From: an uncultured Prevotella sp.
GTDB taxonomy: Bacteria > Bacteroidota > Bacteroidia > Bacteroidales > Bacteroidaceae
Reading direction: 5' to 3'
NCBI GenBank assembly: GCA_947304695.1
Contig: CAMZBS010000047.1
Coordinates: 1 to 15,948, forward strand
DNA length: 15,948 nucleotides
Below the pieces are notes generated by a model. The model ran no database searches. It saw only the letters and a list, made by a program, of their open reading frames with translations, and had not been told where the DNA came from. The position numbers and the translations under genes were made by a program. Below are positions 1 to 6,868 of the stretch, piece after piece. The number at the start of each line of letters is the position of its first letter. Positions within the stretch are counted from its first letter, which is position 1.

Positions 1-72
1 GACGAGAAATAAACAATTAGACTAATTTTTCAACACAGGGTTTTGCAAGTGACCCAAAATTGTCTTCCATAA

Positions 73-160
73 GTATTCACGTCGTATACAACTTGTATTC
101 AGCGTAAATACAAACTGTATTCAGGCTAAATACAAGTTGTATACAGCCTGAATACAATTA
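73..160. repeat. Phased array of four tandem imperfect palindromes (11/22-bp period)
   Basis: Hexamers related to GTATAC start at exactly 73, 84, 95, 106, 117, 128, 139 and 150: GTATTC, GTATAC, GTATTC, AAATAC, GTATTC, AAATAC, GTATAC, GAATAC. Each is followed by a 5-bp spacer. The spacers alternate between a GC-richer class (ACGTC, AGCGT, AGGCT, AGCCT) and an AT-richer class starting AA (AACTT, AAACT, AAGTT, AATTA). The true unit is therefore a 22-bp imperfect palindrome repeated four times, for example TTGTATACAG-C-CTGAATACAA. The spacing, close to one helical turn, is seen directly. Function is unknown; a protein-binding array or a Bacteroidetes-specific intergenic repeat family are both possible. 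Confidence 0.8.
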
Positions 161-228
161 GTAGAACGCGTTTATCTAAAGGCATTTCCAGTGATTTTGC
201 TTAATTATTAGCAAACAGCCTATCTCTT

Positions 229-265
229 ATGTAGTCTCATGTAGTCTTATGTAGTCAGACTACAT
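229..265. repeat. ATGTAGTC 10-bp direct repeats ending in a 17-bp perfect palindrome
   Basis: ATGTAGTC occurs at 229, 239 and 249, an exact 10-bp period with TC and TT spacers. The third copy is followed, after a single central A at 257, by its exact inverse GACTACAT (258-265), giving a perfect 17-bp palindrome with an odd centre. The palindrome with a central A is the plan also seen in the array near 15089. Function unknown. Confidence 0.8.
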
Positions 266-534
266 GCTCAAAACACCTTTATACAAAGGCATTGCAAGAA
301 ATTAGTGTAGTGTTATGCTTTTTTTCAAACATTTTTGTTGGAACAAATAAATTCCAATATATCACTTCCTTTCCAGACCATCTTTCTGGTCACCTGCTTT
401 TACTTTCAAATCTTCTAATTTGTACAAAATGAAGAATCACATCTTCTAGTTGCCATTCATAACAAACATGGATTTGTTACGTTATGTATCATATTTCATA
501 GATTCATCTTATGACATGGTGGCACAGAAAGGGA

Positions 535-833
535 TTACCCCCGCTGGTATAGCTTCAGCGGCTTTCTTGCTGAAGAACGGATGCTAAGCACCGTCAGACG
601 TCGCGTGTTGTAACGGAAGATGATGGTGAAGCCCATCAGATAGAAGAAACGCACGTCAGGGCGTGTAGAGGGACTACTGGCGGTGGAGTTACGGCCAAAC
701 GCTGTAAGTCTTCCAGTAGGCTATGAAGAAGGCGCCGGCTGTAATCAGTGCTGCCAGTGAGCTCGTCGTAGAACTCCAGTATCTTCTGGAGCTGTGATGT
801 GCTTCGTCGACCGAACTCAATAGTCAGAGCCAT
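535..833 (-). pseudogene. ParE/RelE-family toxin, frameshifted
   Basis: The first 50 or so codons read as the N-terminal helices of a ParE/RelE-superfamily toxin: MALTIEFGRRSTSQLQKI, then EFYDELTGSTDYSRRLLHSL and a LEDLQRLAVTP segment. In this frame a stop arrives after 65 codons. The expected C-terminal beta-strands (RPDVRFFYLMGFTIIFRYN, then RRLTVLSIRSSARKPLKL) continue in the adjacent frame to a stop at 535-537. The frames must switch near 671-690, in a CCACCGCCAGTAGTCCC stretch on the coding strand. The total of 299 bp fits one lost base in an approximately 99-residue toxin. The ATG overlaps the antitoxin stop by 10 bp, the usual toxin-antitoxin coupling. Family toxins target gyrase (ParE) or ribosome-bound mRNA (RelE); which branch cannot be decided here. 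A sequencing error is the main alternative. Confidence 0.75.
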
Positions 834-1069
834 CGTGCAAACATGGTCTTGAATTCACTCATGGAAACAGTCTCACCACGGTCGGCGGCAGCAATCTCCT
901 CCTCAATGTCAGGGGTCACTTGCAACATGCCGTTCAGGACATGGGCATAGTCCACATCGTCGGGAAGCGTTTGCACTTCTGTATCTGCCAAGGCTATGGC
1001 TGCTTCACCAGCTGTCAGGCAGCTACCGTTCTCTTCCTCAATATGGGGATATGGCTTGCTTTCTTTCAT
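824..1069 (-). CDS. Antitoxin of ParE/RelE-type toxin-antitoxin pair
   Basis: This is an 81-residue acidic protein directly upstream of, and overlapping by 10 bp, a ParE/RelE-like toxin gene on the same strand. Its C-terminus, GETVSMSEFKTMFARWL, has the short helix ending in an Arg-Trp-Leu-type tail often seen in antitoxins that wrap their toxin. The N-terminal half is low in recognisable DNA-binding motifs, so autorepression is inferred from context only. A strong promoter ends about 19 bp before the ATG, and there is no Shine-Dalgarno sequence. I do not recognise a named antitoxin family. The assignment rests on gene order, size, charge and overlap. The gene appears intact although its toxin is frameshifted. 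Confidence 0.65.
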   Translation of the reverse strand: MKESKPYPHIEEENGSCLTAGEAAIALADTEVQTLPDDVDYAHVLNGMLQVTPDIEEEIAAADRGETVSMSEFKTMFARWL

Positions 1070-1088
1070 ACGCTTACATCTTTGTGTG

Positions 1089-1120
1089 CAAAAGTAGTGA
1101 AAAGAAACGTAAGTTCCAAA
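1089..1120 (-). promoter_or_regulatory. Bacteroidetes promoter of the toxin-antitoxin pair
   Basis: On the minus strand, TTTG (1117-1120) is followed after 20 bp by TACTTTTG (1089-1096). This matches the Bacteroidetes primary sigma consensus TTTG-N19/20-TAnnTTTG exactly. The antitoxin ATG lies 19 bp downstream of the -7 element, so the leader is only about a dozen bases. Confidence 0.75.
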
Positions 1121-1235
1121 CTTTTCCCATTATTTCTGTGCCACAATGTCAAAGAACAAGGTACACCCAAGGTGTCTTTTTATTACGAAAAACTTCTGAA
1201 ATGCCGATAAAACAGAATGTTTCCGCTTTCCCGTT

Positions 1236-2240
1236 TTACTTTTTCTTCTTGGCAAAAGCCTTGACGATGCGCTTCACCTCCTTTTTGGTGACGGGCAGGA
1301 CGGTGCCGTGACGGGGGGTGAACATGCCCTTGGTCTCGGTCTGATGGAGCAGCTTGAAGTTGCTCAGGTCGGCGGTCTCACAGAACTGGTAGTAGCCGGA
1401 GCCGTAGCAGTCGTACATGAGAATCCACTTATCCTGACCGATGAGGGGCCACACGCCGGCTCCCTCTACGGCCACCTTGGTCTGCTGCAGCTTGCCGCTG
1501 GGCTTGCTCCACTGCGAGCCGTCGGGCTGACCAGCATCTGGGGTGAGCTGTCGGGCCGTGACCTTGCAGATGCCGCCCTCGCCTTCGTTCTTGTAGAAAG
1601 CGTGGTAGAGCTGGTCCTTGGGACTGTAGACGATGTCCATGTCGATGGTGGCCGAACCACGGTCGTAGAAGTAGACGGGCTCGCCCTCAAGATCGGTGAA
1701 GTCGCTGTTGGCATAGCAGTAGAAGACCTTGTCGTAGGGGATGGTGCCGTCGTTGGTGAGCAGGGAGAAGTAGACGAGGTATTTCTTGGCCACGGGGTCC
1801 CAGATGGTCTCAGGTGCCCACACGCGGGTGACGTTGGCAAAGTTGGTGCCCTTGTACTTGTCGGGGAAGTGGACGGTGGAGTGCTGCCAGTTGACAAGGT
1901 CGCGGGAGCGCATGAGCACAATGCCACGGTTGCTGGCCCAGCCCTCGGCGCAGCGCATGTCGGTGTTGACCATATAGAACCAGCCGTCGTCGCCACGCAG
2001 CACGTGGGGGTCGCGCACGCCCTTCTTCAGGGCAATGGTGTCGGCACTCACAACCATCTTTCCATCGTTCATGGGAACGAAGTCGAAAGGCTTCTCCTTG
2101 GTGGAAAGGGCGTAGTAGATGTTCTCGTTGTCGTTGGACGGGAAGTAGACGAACAGGTAGTTGGTGTACTTCCTGGCACTCATCATGTTGGGGCAGAAGG
2201 CTGCCAGCAGTGCCACAAGCAGGAGTTGTTTGATTCTCAT
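1236..2240 (-). CDS. Secreted glycoside hydrolase family 43 protein
   Basis: This 334-residue protein has a signal peptide (residues 1-22, cleavage probably after the MMSA segment) and the five-bladed propeller signatures of GH43. Candidate catalytic residues are visible: Asp77 in RDPHVLR (general base), Asp200 or Asp202 in IDMDIVY (pKa modulator) and Glu259 in VEGAGVW (general acid). His311 in PRHGTVLPV matches the central metal-binding histidine of the family. VWAPETIWDP (140-149) is another typical GH43 segment. GH43 members are mostly alpha-L-arabinofuranosidases, arabinanases or beta-xylosidases; the subfamily is not decided here. The C-terminus ends in a Lys-rich tail. It lies downstream of a second GH43 gene on the same strand but has its own good promoter. 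With that neighbour, a role in trimming arabinose from arabinogalactan is a reasonable inference, not shown. No SusC/SusD pair is visible. Confidence 0.85.
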   Translation of the reverse strand: MRIKQLLLVALLAAFCPNMMSARKYTNYLFVYFPSNDNENIYYALSTKEKPFDFVPMNDGKMVVSADTIALKKGVRDPHVLRGDDGWFYMVNTDMRCAEGWASNRGIVLMRSRDLVNWQHSTVHFPDKYKGTNFANVTRVWAPETIWDPVAKKYLVYFSLLTNDGTIPYDKVFYCYANSDFTDLEGEPVYFYDRGSATIDMDIVYSPKDQLYHAFYKNEGEGGICKVTARQLTPDAGQPDGSQWSKPSGKLQQTKVAVEGAGVWPLIGQDKWILMYDCYGSGYYQFCETADLSNFKLLHQTETKGMFTPRHGTVLPVTKKEVKRIVKAFAKKKK

Positions 2241-2279
2241 TGTTAAAGCGGTTTTTACTTATTGATAAATATCTGATGG

Positions 2280-2310
2280 CAAAGGTACGAAAAGTCGAGC
2301 ACAAAACAAA
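2280..2310 (-). promoter_or_regulatory. Promoter of the downstream GH43 gene
   Basis: Minus strand TTTG (2307-2310), 19 bp, then TACCTTTG (2280-2287), an exact consensus match. The leader to the ATG at 2240 is about 35 bp. The -33 element overlaps the hairpin that follows the upstream GH43 stop codon. Confidence 0.75.
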
Positions 2311-2325
2311 GAAACTTGTTTCTTT
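2308..2325 (-). terminator. Possible weak hairpin terminator after the upstream GH43 gene
   Basis: AAAGAAAC (2308-2315) and GTTTCTTT (2318-2325) are perfect inverted arms separated by two bases, directly after the stop codon at 2328. On the minus strand the stem is followed by TTGTTTTG. The stem is AT-rich and the tail interrupted, so termination would be weak. It overlaps the next promoter. Confidence 0.35.
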
Positions 2326-2327
2326 TT

Positions 2328-3410
2328 TTATTCAGGCCTCCACTCATCACGCCAACGGACAACGGGCTTGCCGTCCTCGAACTCGATGGGCAGCCAGATG
2401 TAGCGGGCGTCGATGGGATGGCGCGGACGCCAGATGTCGGCCATGAAGATGTGGGTTGGCTGGAGGGGTGTACTCGCGGCATTGTCAACCGTGAGGATGA
2501 ATGTCGACTGTCCGCCGAAGGTCTTGTCGGCCCTGGGGCCACGGCAGGGATTGGGGTGCTGCGTCCACGGCCCCCAGATGGTGGGAGCTGAGAACATGCG
2601 GGCCTCGTTGGGTTCCCAGCCGGTGCAGCCAGAGGTAATCATCCAGTAGATGCCGTCGTGCTTGAAGATGGCCGGTGCCTCGTTGTGGCCGCCAGGAGCC
2701 ATGCGGGTGTAGCGGCCCGTGTGGTGCAGGTAGTCGGCGGTGAGCTCGGCAATGTGCAGGGTGTAATTCTCCTCTGAGGAGAAAATATGATAGGCTTTGC
2801 CGTCATCGTCGACATAAAGCGTCATGTCGCGTGACATCTGGCCTGCGGTGAAGTCACGTTTCAGATACTCGTCGAAGTTCATCGGCGAACCCTCGACGGG
2901 CCATGTGCCTGCGTTGGCTCTCGATGAGTAGAGGAACTTGTAGGGGCCTTCGGGACGGTCGGCCACGGCCACGCCATAGCGGGCGGCACTGTAGCCACGG
3001 CCCTTCAGTTCCAGATGGAACCACATGCAGAACTGCTTCGTCACCTTATTATATATTACCTTGGGGCGTTCGAGGATGCAGCCGCGCTCAATGTCGTGTC
3101 CACGCTCGTCGGTGACGCTGAGTGCCACACCGCAGTTGCGCCAGGAAAGCAGGTCTTCCGAGGCATAGCAAGTCACTCCCACCAGGGCATCGCTGGTGTG
3201 CTCGCTCTTGTGTTCGCCAAACCAATAGTAGGTATCGCCGTGCTTCAGGATGCCGCCGCCGTGGGCGTTGATGTGCTTGCCGCCATCGTCAAGCCACAGT
3301 TCGCCGTTGCGGATTTTGTCGTTAGCAGCTAAGGATTGTTTCGTCTTGGCCTCTGCCGTCAGGGCGGTCAGGGAGGCCAGCAACAGGATAAGGGAAGTCA
3401 GTTTGTTCAT
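2328..3410 (-). CDS. Secreted GH43, exo-beta-1,3-galactanase-like (GH43_24 type)
   Basis: This 360-residue protein has a signal peptide (residues 1-21, cleavage near TAEA). The opening segment, with HINAHGGGILKHGDTYYWFGE (47-67), is typical of the galactan 1,3-beta-galactosidase branch of GH43. Three candidate catalytic residues can be seen: Glu114 in LERPKVIYN, Glu244 in NEAPAIF and Gln301 in GGQSTFIL. This Glu/Glu/Gln set matches that described for GH43_24 exo-beta-1,3-galactanases, which lack the canonical Asp base and are thought to use Gln instead. Substrate by analogy: the beta-1,3-galactan backbone of arabinogalactan, outside the cytoplasm. The gene starts 28 bp after the flippase stop with no obvious terminator between, so read-through from the flippase is plausible. 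Exact subfamily (24 or a neighbour such as 34) is not proven. Confidence 0.8.
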   Translation of the reverse strand: MNKLTSLILLLASLTALTAEAKTKQSLAANDKIRNGELWLDDGGKHINAHGGGILKHGDTYYWFGEHKSEHTSDALVGVTCYASEDLLSWRNCGVALSVTDERGHDIERGCILERPKVIYNKVTKQFCMWFHLELKGRGYSAARYGVAVADRPEGPYKFLYSSRANAGTWPVEGSPMNFDEYLKRDFTAGQMSRDMTLYVDDDGKAYHIFSSEENYTLHIAELTADYLHHTGRYTRMAPGGHNEAPAIFKHDGIYWMITSGCTGWEPNEARMFSAPTIWGPWTQHPNPCRGPRADKTFGGQSTFILTVDNAASTPLQPTHIFMADIWRPRHPIDARYIWLPIEFEDGKPVVRWRDEWRPE

Positions 3411-3438
3411 TGTGTCAGGAATTTAGTTAGATATTATG

Positions 3439-4935
3439 TCAGGGGCTTTGATGGAACTGCTTCCGGGCTTTCTCGACCAGCTTTGCCCACAGCGAGGTCT
3501 TGCGGTGGAGCACATAGAGAGAGTAGCCCAGACTCAGGGAGAAGAGCAGCACGCCTGCCAGCCAGTAGTGCCAGCCAAGCAGGTTGCTGGTGGCCACAAA
3601 GGCCAGGCCGCCCAGCGACAACTGGCAGGCGGAGTAGCTCACCACGCTCTTGGTCATGCGGTACTTATACTTGAAATGCGTATAGACCATGATCATCAGG
3701 AAGTCAAACAGGGCCACGAGCAACAGGGCCACACCTGTGCCGTCGAGCCCCAGCCACTGATAGCCCACGATGATGAGCACCACCATGACCACATCGTAGA
3801 TGCCCTCCAGGACCATGAAGGCAAGAGCGTCGCCCTTGGCCAGTGTGAGGTAGCAGATGGGCAGCTTGATAGCTCGCAGATAGAGGGCCAGCGTGGTGAT
3901 GCGCATCATGTTGACCACGGGCAGGAACTCGCTCGTGAACAGCAGCGGAATCAGGATGGGGGTGGCCACCAGCATGGCCACCAGCATGGGGGCAATGATG
4001 AGCAGCGACACCTCTATCTGGCGGTTCACGGTCTGGTTGCAGAGCGCAGTATCCTTGTTCACAGCCGAGAGGCGGGGGAAATAATCGGTCTCCATGGCCG
4101 AGAAGACCATGCCGCCGTAGGTCATGGTCATGACGAAGCCGGTGTTGTAGAAGCCCACCATGTTGAGGTTGCCCACCACGTTGAGGTAGGAGCGGATGAG
4201 CATCTCGGCACCGCTGCCCATCACGCCTGCCACCACAAAGGCTATGCCCAGACGCACCATCTCCATGCCCTCGCCCAGGAAGCCGTTCTCGCCCCGCAGC
4301 CGCAGGGGATAGAGACGGTAGGAATACCAGATGGTGGACACCATGGTGATGAGGGCCATGAGCACAATGACGGGGACGATGCCCGTCTGATTGAAGAAAT
4401 AGTAGATGGGGCAGGACACCAGCAACGCACCGAGCATAGAGACAACCTGGATCACGGCCAGCGGCTTCAGCCTGCGGGCTCCCTTGAGGATGGCCGTCTC
4501 GCCACCCGTGATGGCCAGCATGGCTACGGCAGGCGACAGCAGCACGAAATGCAACGTGTGGTCGCCCCAGGAGAAGGTGTAGTTGCTCAGCAGCGGCCCG
4601 GCCACAATGCACACCACCATGCCCAGCAGGGCGGTGAGCAGCGACCACAGGCGCACCACCTTGATGAAATGGTTGATGCGCTGCTCGTCGCCCGTGTCGA
4701 AGAGTTCCGACACATGGCGCACGGCACTGAAGGAGATGCCGAAGTTGGTGGCCTGGTGGATGAAGTTCACCGTGGTGTTGAAAAGCGATGCCAAGCCCAT
4801 GCCGCCAGGCCCTAAGAGCGAGGCTACAATCTTGTTGCGCACAAGGCCGATGAGAATGTTCAGGCCCTGCACGCCCCCGAACAGTCCCGTGTATTTCAAC
4901 ACGTGTCCGTAGCTGGTGTCGTTTTCTTCTTTCAT
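3439..4935 (-). CDS. Wzx-type polysaccharide/O-antigen flippase
   Basis: This is a 498-residue integral membrane protein of the MOP superfamily (O-antigen translocase / Polysacc_synt type). It has roughly 12-14 hydrophobic segments spread over its length. The N-terminal half has the typical order YTGLFGGVQGLNILIGLVRN, then a LLGPGGMGLASLFNTT loop and a basic KGARRLKPLA segment. Such proteins flip undecaprenyl-linked oligosaccharides across the inner membrane before polymerisation or ligation. It is divergent from three linked glycosyltransferases with only 74 bp between, which supports a shared surface-glycan pathway. No strong promoter match was found in front of it; GACGTTTG in the gap is one mismatch from the -7 consensus. 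Which glycan it exports cannot be read from the sequence. The ATG at 4935 is favoured because it begins the conserved N-terminus with no alternative upstream. Confidence 0.85.
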   Translation of the reverse strand: MKEENDTSYGHVLKYTGLFGGVQGLNILIGLVRNKIVASLLGPGGMGLASLFNTTVNFIHQATNFGISFSAVRHVSELFDTGDEQRINHFIKVVRLWSLLTALLGMVVCIVAGPLLSNYTFSWGDHTLHFVLLSPAVAMLAITGGETAILKGARRLKPLAVIQVVSMLGALLVSCPIYYFFNQTGIVPVIVLMALITMVSTIWYSYRLYPLRLRGENGFLGEGMEMVRLGIAFVVAGVMGSGAEMLIRSYLNVVGNLNMVGFYNTGFVMTMTYGGMVFSAMETDYFPRLSAVNKDTALCNQTVNRQIEVSLLIIAPMLVAMLVATPILIPLLFTSEFLPVVNMMRITTLALYLRAIKLPICYLTLAKGDALAFMVLEGIYDVVMVVLIIVGYQWLGLDGTGVALLLVALFDFLMIMVYTHFKYKYRMTKSVVSYSACQLSLGGLAFVATSNLLGWHYWLAGVLLFSLSLGYSLYVLHRKTSLWAKLVEKARKQFHQSP

Positions 4936-4977
4936 CGTTTTATTATAAATTCAAACGTCAAAAGGCAACAATTATTT

Positions 4978-4985
4978 TATTTTTG
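4978..4985 (+). promoter_or_regulatory. Promoter -7 element of the three-glycosyltransferase operon
   Basis: TATTTTTG matches the TAnnTTTG -7 consensus and ends 24 bp before the ATG at 5010. No clear TTTG -33 element is present at the expected distance, so the promoter may be weak or activator-dependent. Confidence 0.5.
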
Positions 4986-5009
4986 CGTTCTTTTCATAAA
5001 ATTTAATCT

Positions 5010-5903
5010 ATGCAACTCAGTGTCATCATTCCCGTCTACGGCGTTGAAGCCACGCTCGACCGCTGCGTAGAAAGCGTGCTGGCCCAGGCCATAGAAGGCA
5101 TGGAGGTCATCCTCGTAGACGACGGCTCACCCGACCGCTGTCCGGAGATGTGCGACGAATGGGCACGGCGCGAGCCTCACATCCACGTGATACACAAGCA
5201 GAACGGCGGACTGAGCGATGCACGCAATACCGGCATTGAGGCCGCTCAGGGGGAATACATCACGTTTGTTGACTCCGACGACTACCTGGCTCCCGGCACA
5301 TTCGAGCCCGTCATCGGCACGCTGAGGCAGCATCCCGGCACGGACATGGTGGAATATCCCATCTACTGGCATTTCGGCTCCAGACAGCAGGAGGTGCTCA
5401 GTTTCGGCTCAGCCGCCTACGACGACTGGAAGGAATACTGGATCGGCGCCCAGGCCTACCGGCACTCGTTTGCCTGCAACAAAGTGTTCCGCAAGACGCT
5501 GTTTGACGAAGTGCGCTTCCCAAAGGGCAAGGTGTTTGAAGACATGGGTACGCTGCCCAGGCTACTGAGGAAATGCGGCTGTGTGAGAACCATCGGCGAA
5601 GGGCTCTATTACTATTGTTTCAACGAGCACGGCATCACGGCCACAGCCGGAGGAAAAGAACTGAGCATGCTCCTGGACAACCATCTGAAGGTGATAGGCG
5701 AGGTCTGCGACACGTGCTACTACCTGCATGTGGCCAACATACAGACAGACGTGTGCCGACTGCTTCACACGCACCCTGTCCTACCCCACTTTCCGGTGCG
5801 GGTCATGGCCAGCGGACTAACGCTGAGACAACGCCTGAAGGCGCTGTTCATCAAGCTGTTCGGAATAAGAATGCTGATTAAAATCTACACCCTGAAGAAA
5901 TGA
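5010..5903 (+). CDS. Family 2 glycosyltransferase
   Basis: A 297-residue GT-A fold glycosyltransferase of the GT2 type. The N-terminal nucleotide-binding domain is clear: SVIIPVYG (4-11), VDDGSPDRC (36-44), NGGLSDARNTGIE (65-77), and the metal-binding DSDD (88-91). FEDMGTLP around 176-183 supplies the later acidic motif. The C-terminal region ends in a short hydrophobic and basic helix, suggesting association with the inner face of the membrane. It would add a sugar from a nucleotide donor to a lipid-linked or surface glycan acceptor; donor and linkage are unknown. It is the first gene of a plus-strand operon; its TGA overlaps the ATG of the next glycosyltransferase (ATGA). Confidence 0.88.
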   Translation: MQLSVIIPVYGVEATLDRCVESVLAQAIEGMEVILVDDGSPDRCPEMCDEWARREPHIHVIHKQNGGLSDARNTGIEAAQGEYITFVDSDDYLAPGTFEPVIGTLRQHPGTDMVEYPIYWHFGSRQQEVLSFGSAAYDDWKEYWIGAQAYRHSFACNKVFRKTLFDEVRFPKGKVFEDMGTLPRLLRKCGCVRTIGEGLYYYCFNEHGITATAGGKELSMLLDNHLKVIGEVCDTCYYLHVANIQTDVCRLLHTHPVLPHFPVRVMASGLTLRQRLKALFIKLFGIRMLIKIYTLKK

Positions 5904-6868
5904 CAACCACAGCCCAGCCTCTCATCAGTTTCGTGCTGCCCTACTACAACCTGCCCGTAGGCATGCTCTTGGAGTGCATCGAAAGCATCCTATCGCTGTC
6001 GCTCCAACCGTTGGAACGCGAAATCATCGTGGTCGACGACGGCTCGGACGTGAGTCCCATGGAACAGCTACAGAAGTACGGCGACAACGTGGTCTATATC
6101 AGGCAGCGCAACGGCGGACTGAGCCAGGCACGGAACACGGGCATCAGGATGGCAACAGGTGTCTTCATGCAGTTTGTCGACACCGACGACCTGCTACTGC
6201 CACAAGCCTACGAACACTGCATCGCAATGGTCAGACAGGACAGGGCCGACATGGTTCTGTTCGACATGACCGACCATCCCGAAAGCACCACGGTCTTCGA
6301 AGACCGGGGACCGTATCGTGGAAACGACTTCATGCGGCAGAACAACATCAGGGGAACGGCCTGCGGCTACCTGTTCAGAAAATCGATGCTGGGAGAACTG
6401 CGCTTCACGTCGGGCATCTACCATGAGGACGAAGAGTTCACCCCCCTGCTGCTGCTGCGGGCCGAAAGCGTCTGCCACACCACAGCAAAAGCCTATCTCT
6501 ACAGGGAGCGTCCGGGGTCGATCATCACGTCGTCCCAGGTACGCCAGAGGCTGAAACGGCTGAACGACTTCAAGGGAGTGATTCTGAGGCTGAACACCAT
6601 GGCCGACACGCTGCCCACCGAAGACAGGTTAGGACTACAACGGCGCGTGTCACAGCTCACGATGGACTATATCTACAAAATCATCGTCGAGACACGCAAC
6701 CGCCACTACCTTGACCAGCACATCGAACAACTGAGAGAACACGGTCTGTTCCCGCTACCCGACAAGAACTATACAACGAAATACACGTGGTTCCGCCGAC
6801 TGGCCAACAGCAGTGCCGGACGTGCCCTGCTCATGAAAGTAATACCCATCATGAAACGCGAACGATGA
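5900..6868 (+). CDS. Family 2 glycosyltransferase
   Basis: A 322-residue GT2 enzyme. Motifs in order: ISFVLPYYN (9-17), VVDDGSD (44-50), NGGLSQARNTGIR (71-83), the metal-binding DTDD (94-97), and HEDEEF (175-180). The rest is a helical C-terminal domain without membrane segments. It starts within the stop codon of the preceding glycosyltransferase and ends in an ATGA overlap with the following one, so the three are very likely translated together. The overall plan resembles the preceding gene, but the sequences are clearly diverged, so this is not a recent duplication. Donor and acceptor sugars are unknown. Confidence 0.88.
   Translation: MTTTAQPLISFVLPYYNLPVGMLLECIESILSLSLQPLEREIIVVDDGSDVSPMEQLQKYGDNVVYIRQRNGGLSQARNTGIRMATGVFMQFVDTDDLLLPQAYEHCIAMVRQDRADMVLFDMTDHPESTTVFEDRGPYRGNDFMRQNNIRGTACGYLFRKSMLGELRFTSGIYHEDEEFTPLLLLRAESVCHTTAKAYLYRERPGSIITSSQVRQRLKRLNDFKGVILRLNTMADTLPTEDRLGLQRRVSQLTMDYIYKIIVETRNRHYLDQHIEQLREHGLFPLPDKNYTTKYTWFRRLANSSAGRALLMKVIPIMKRER

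Larger units (their letters stand above)
1..534. other. Gene-free AT-rich intergenic region with phased repeats
   Basis: No convincing gene is visible here. The region holds the palindrome array at 73-160, the ATGTAGTC repeat cluster at 229-265, and two related 20-bp flanks at 171-190 and 278-297 that agree at about 16 of 20 positions. The left edge begins with GACGAGAAAT, which resembles a unit of the array at 15045-15112. From about 300 to 534 I see only short weak inverted repeats, such as TTGGAA/TTCCAA near 339-358 and CCAGA/TCTGG near 375-391. None of these has a following T-tract convincing enough to call a terminator. Confidence 0.6.

Noticed and set aside
73..265. CRISPR array
   Set aside because: Units are 10-22 bp with no separate spacers, are palindromic and variable, and no cas gene is in the window.
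468..587. Small plus-strand open frame of 39 codons (starts MDLLRYVSYF)
   Set aside because: It overlaps the toxin 3' end in antisense, has no promoter match or recognisable family, and could easily occur by chance.
1170..1235. Terminator after the first GH43 gene
   Set aside because: Only 5-bp stems (for example AAACA/TGTTT) were found, without a proper T-tract.
920..1311. Plus-strand open frames covering the antitoxin and its upstream gap
   Set aside because: They cross the minus-strand antitoxin, its consensus promoter and the end of the GH43 gene, and look like no known protein.
1308..2246. Open frame of 312 codons on the plus strand opposite the GH43 gene
   Set aside because: It is Val/Gly-rich low-complexity sequence, fully antisense to a GH43 with all catalytic motifs.
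3436..4815. Long open frame on the plus strand (459 codons) opposite the flippase
   Set aside because: It is rich in His, Gln, Gly and Ala with no domain resemblance and lies entirely antisense to a clear membrane protein; GC-rich third positions explain the lack of stops.
6787..6864. Extended upstream start for the GT-B glycosyltransferase
   Set aside because: The extra 26 residues do not fit the family N-terminus, and the ATGA overlap at 6865 matches the other junction in the operon.
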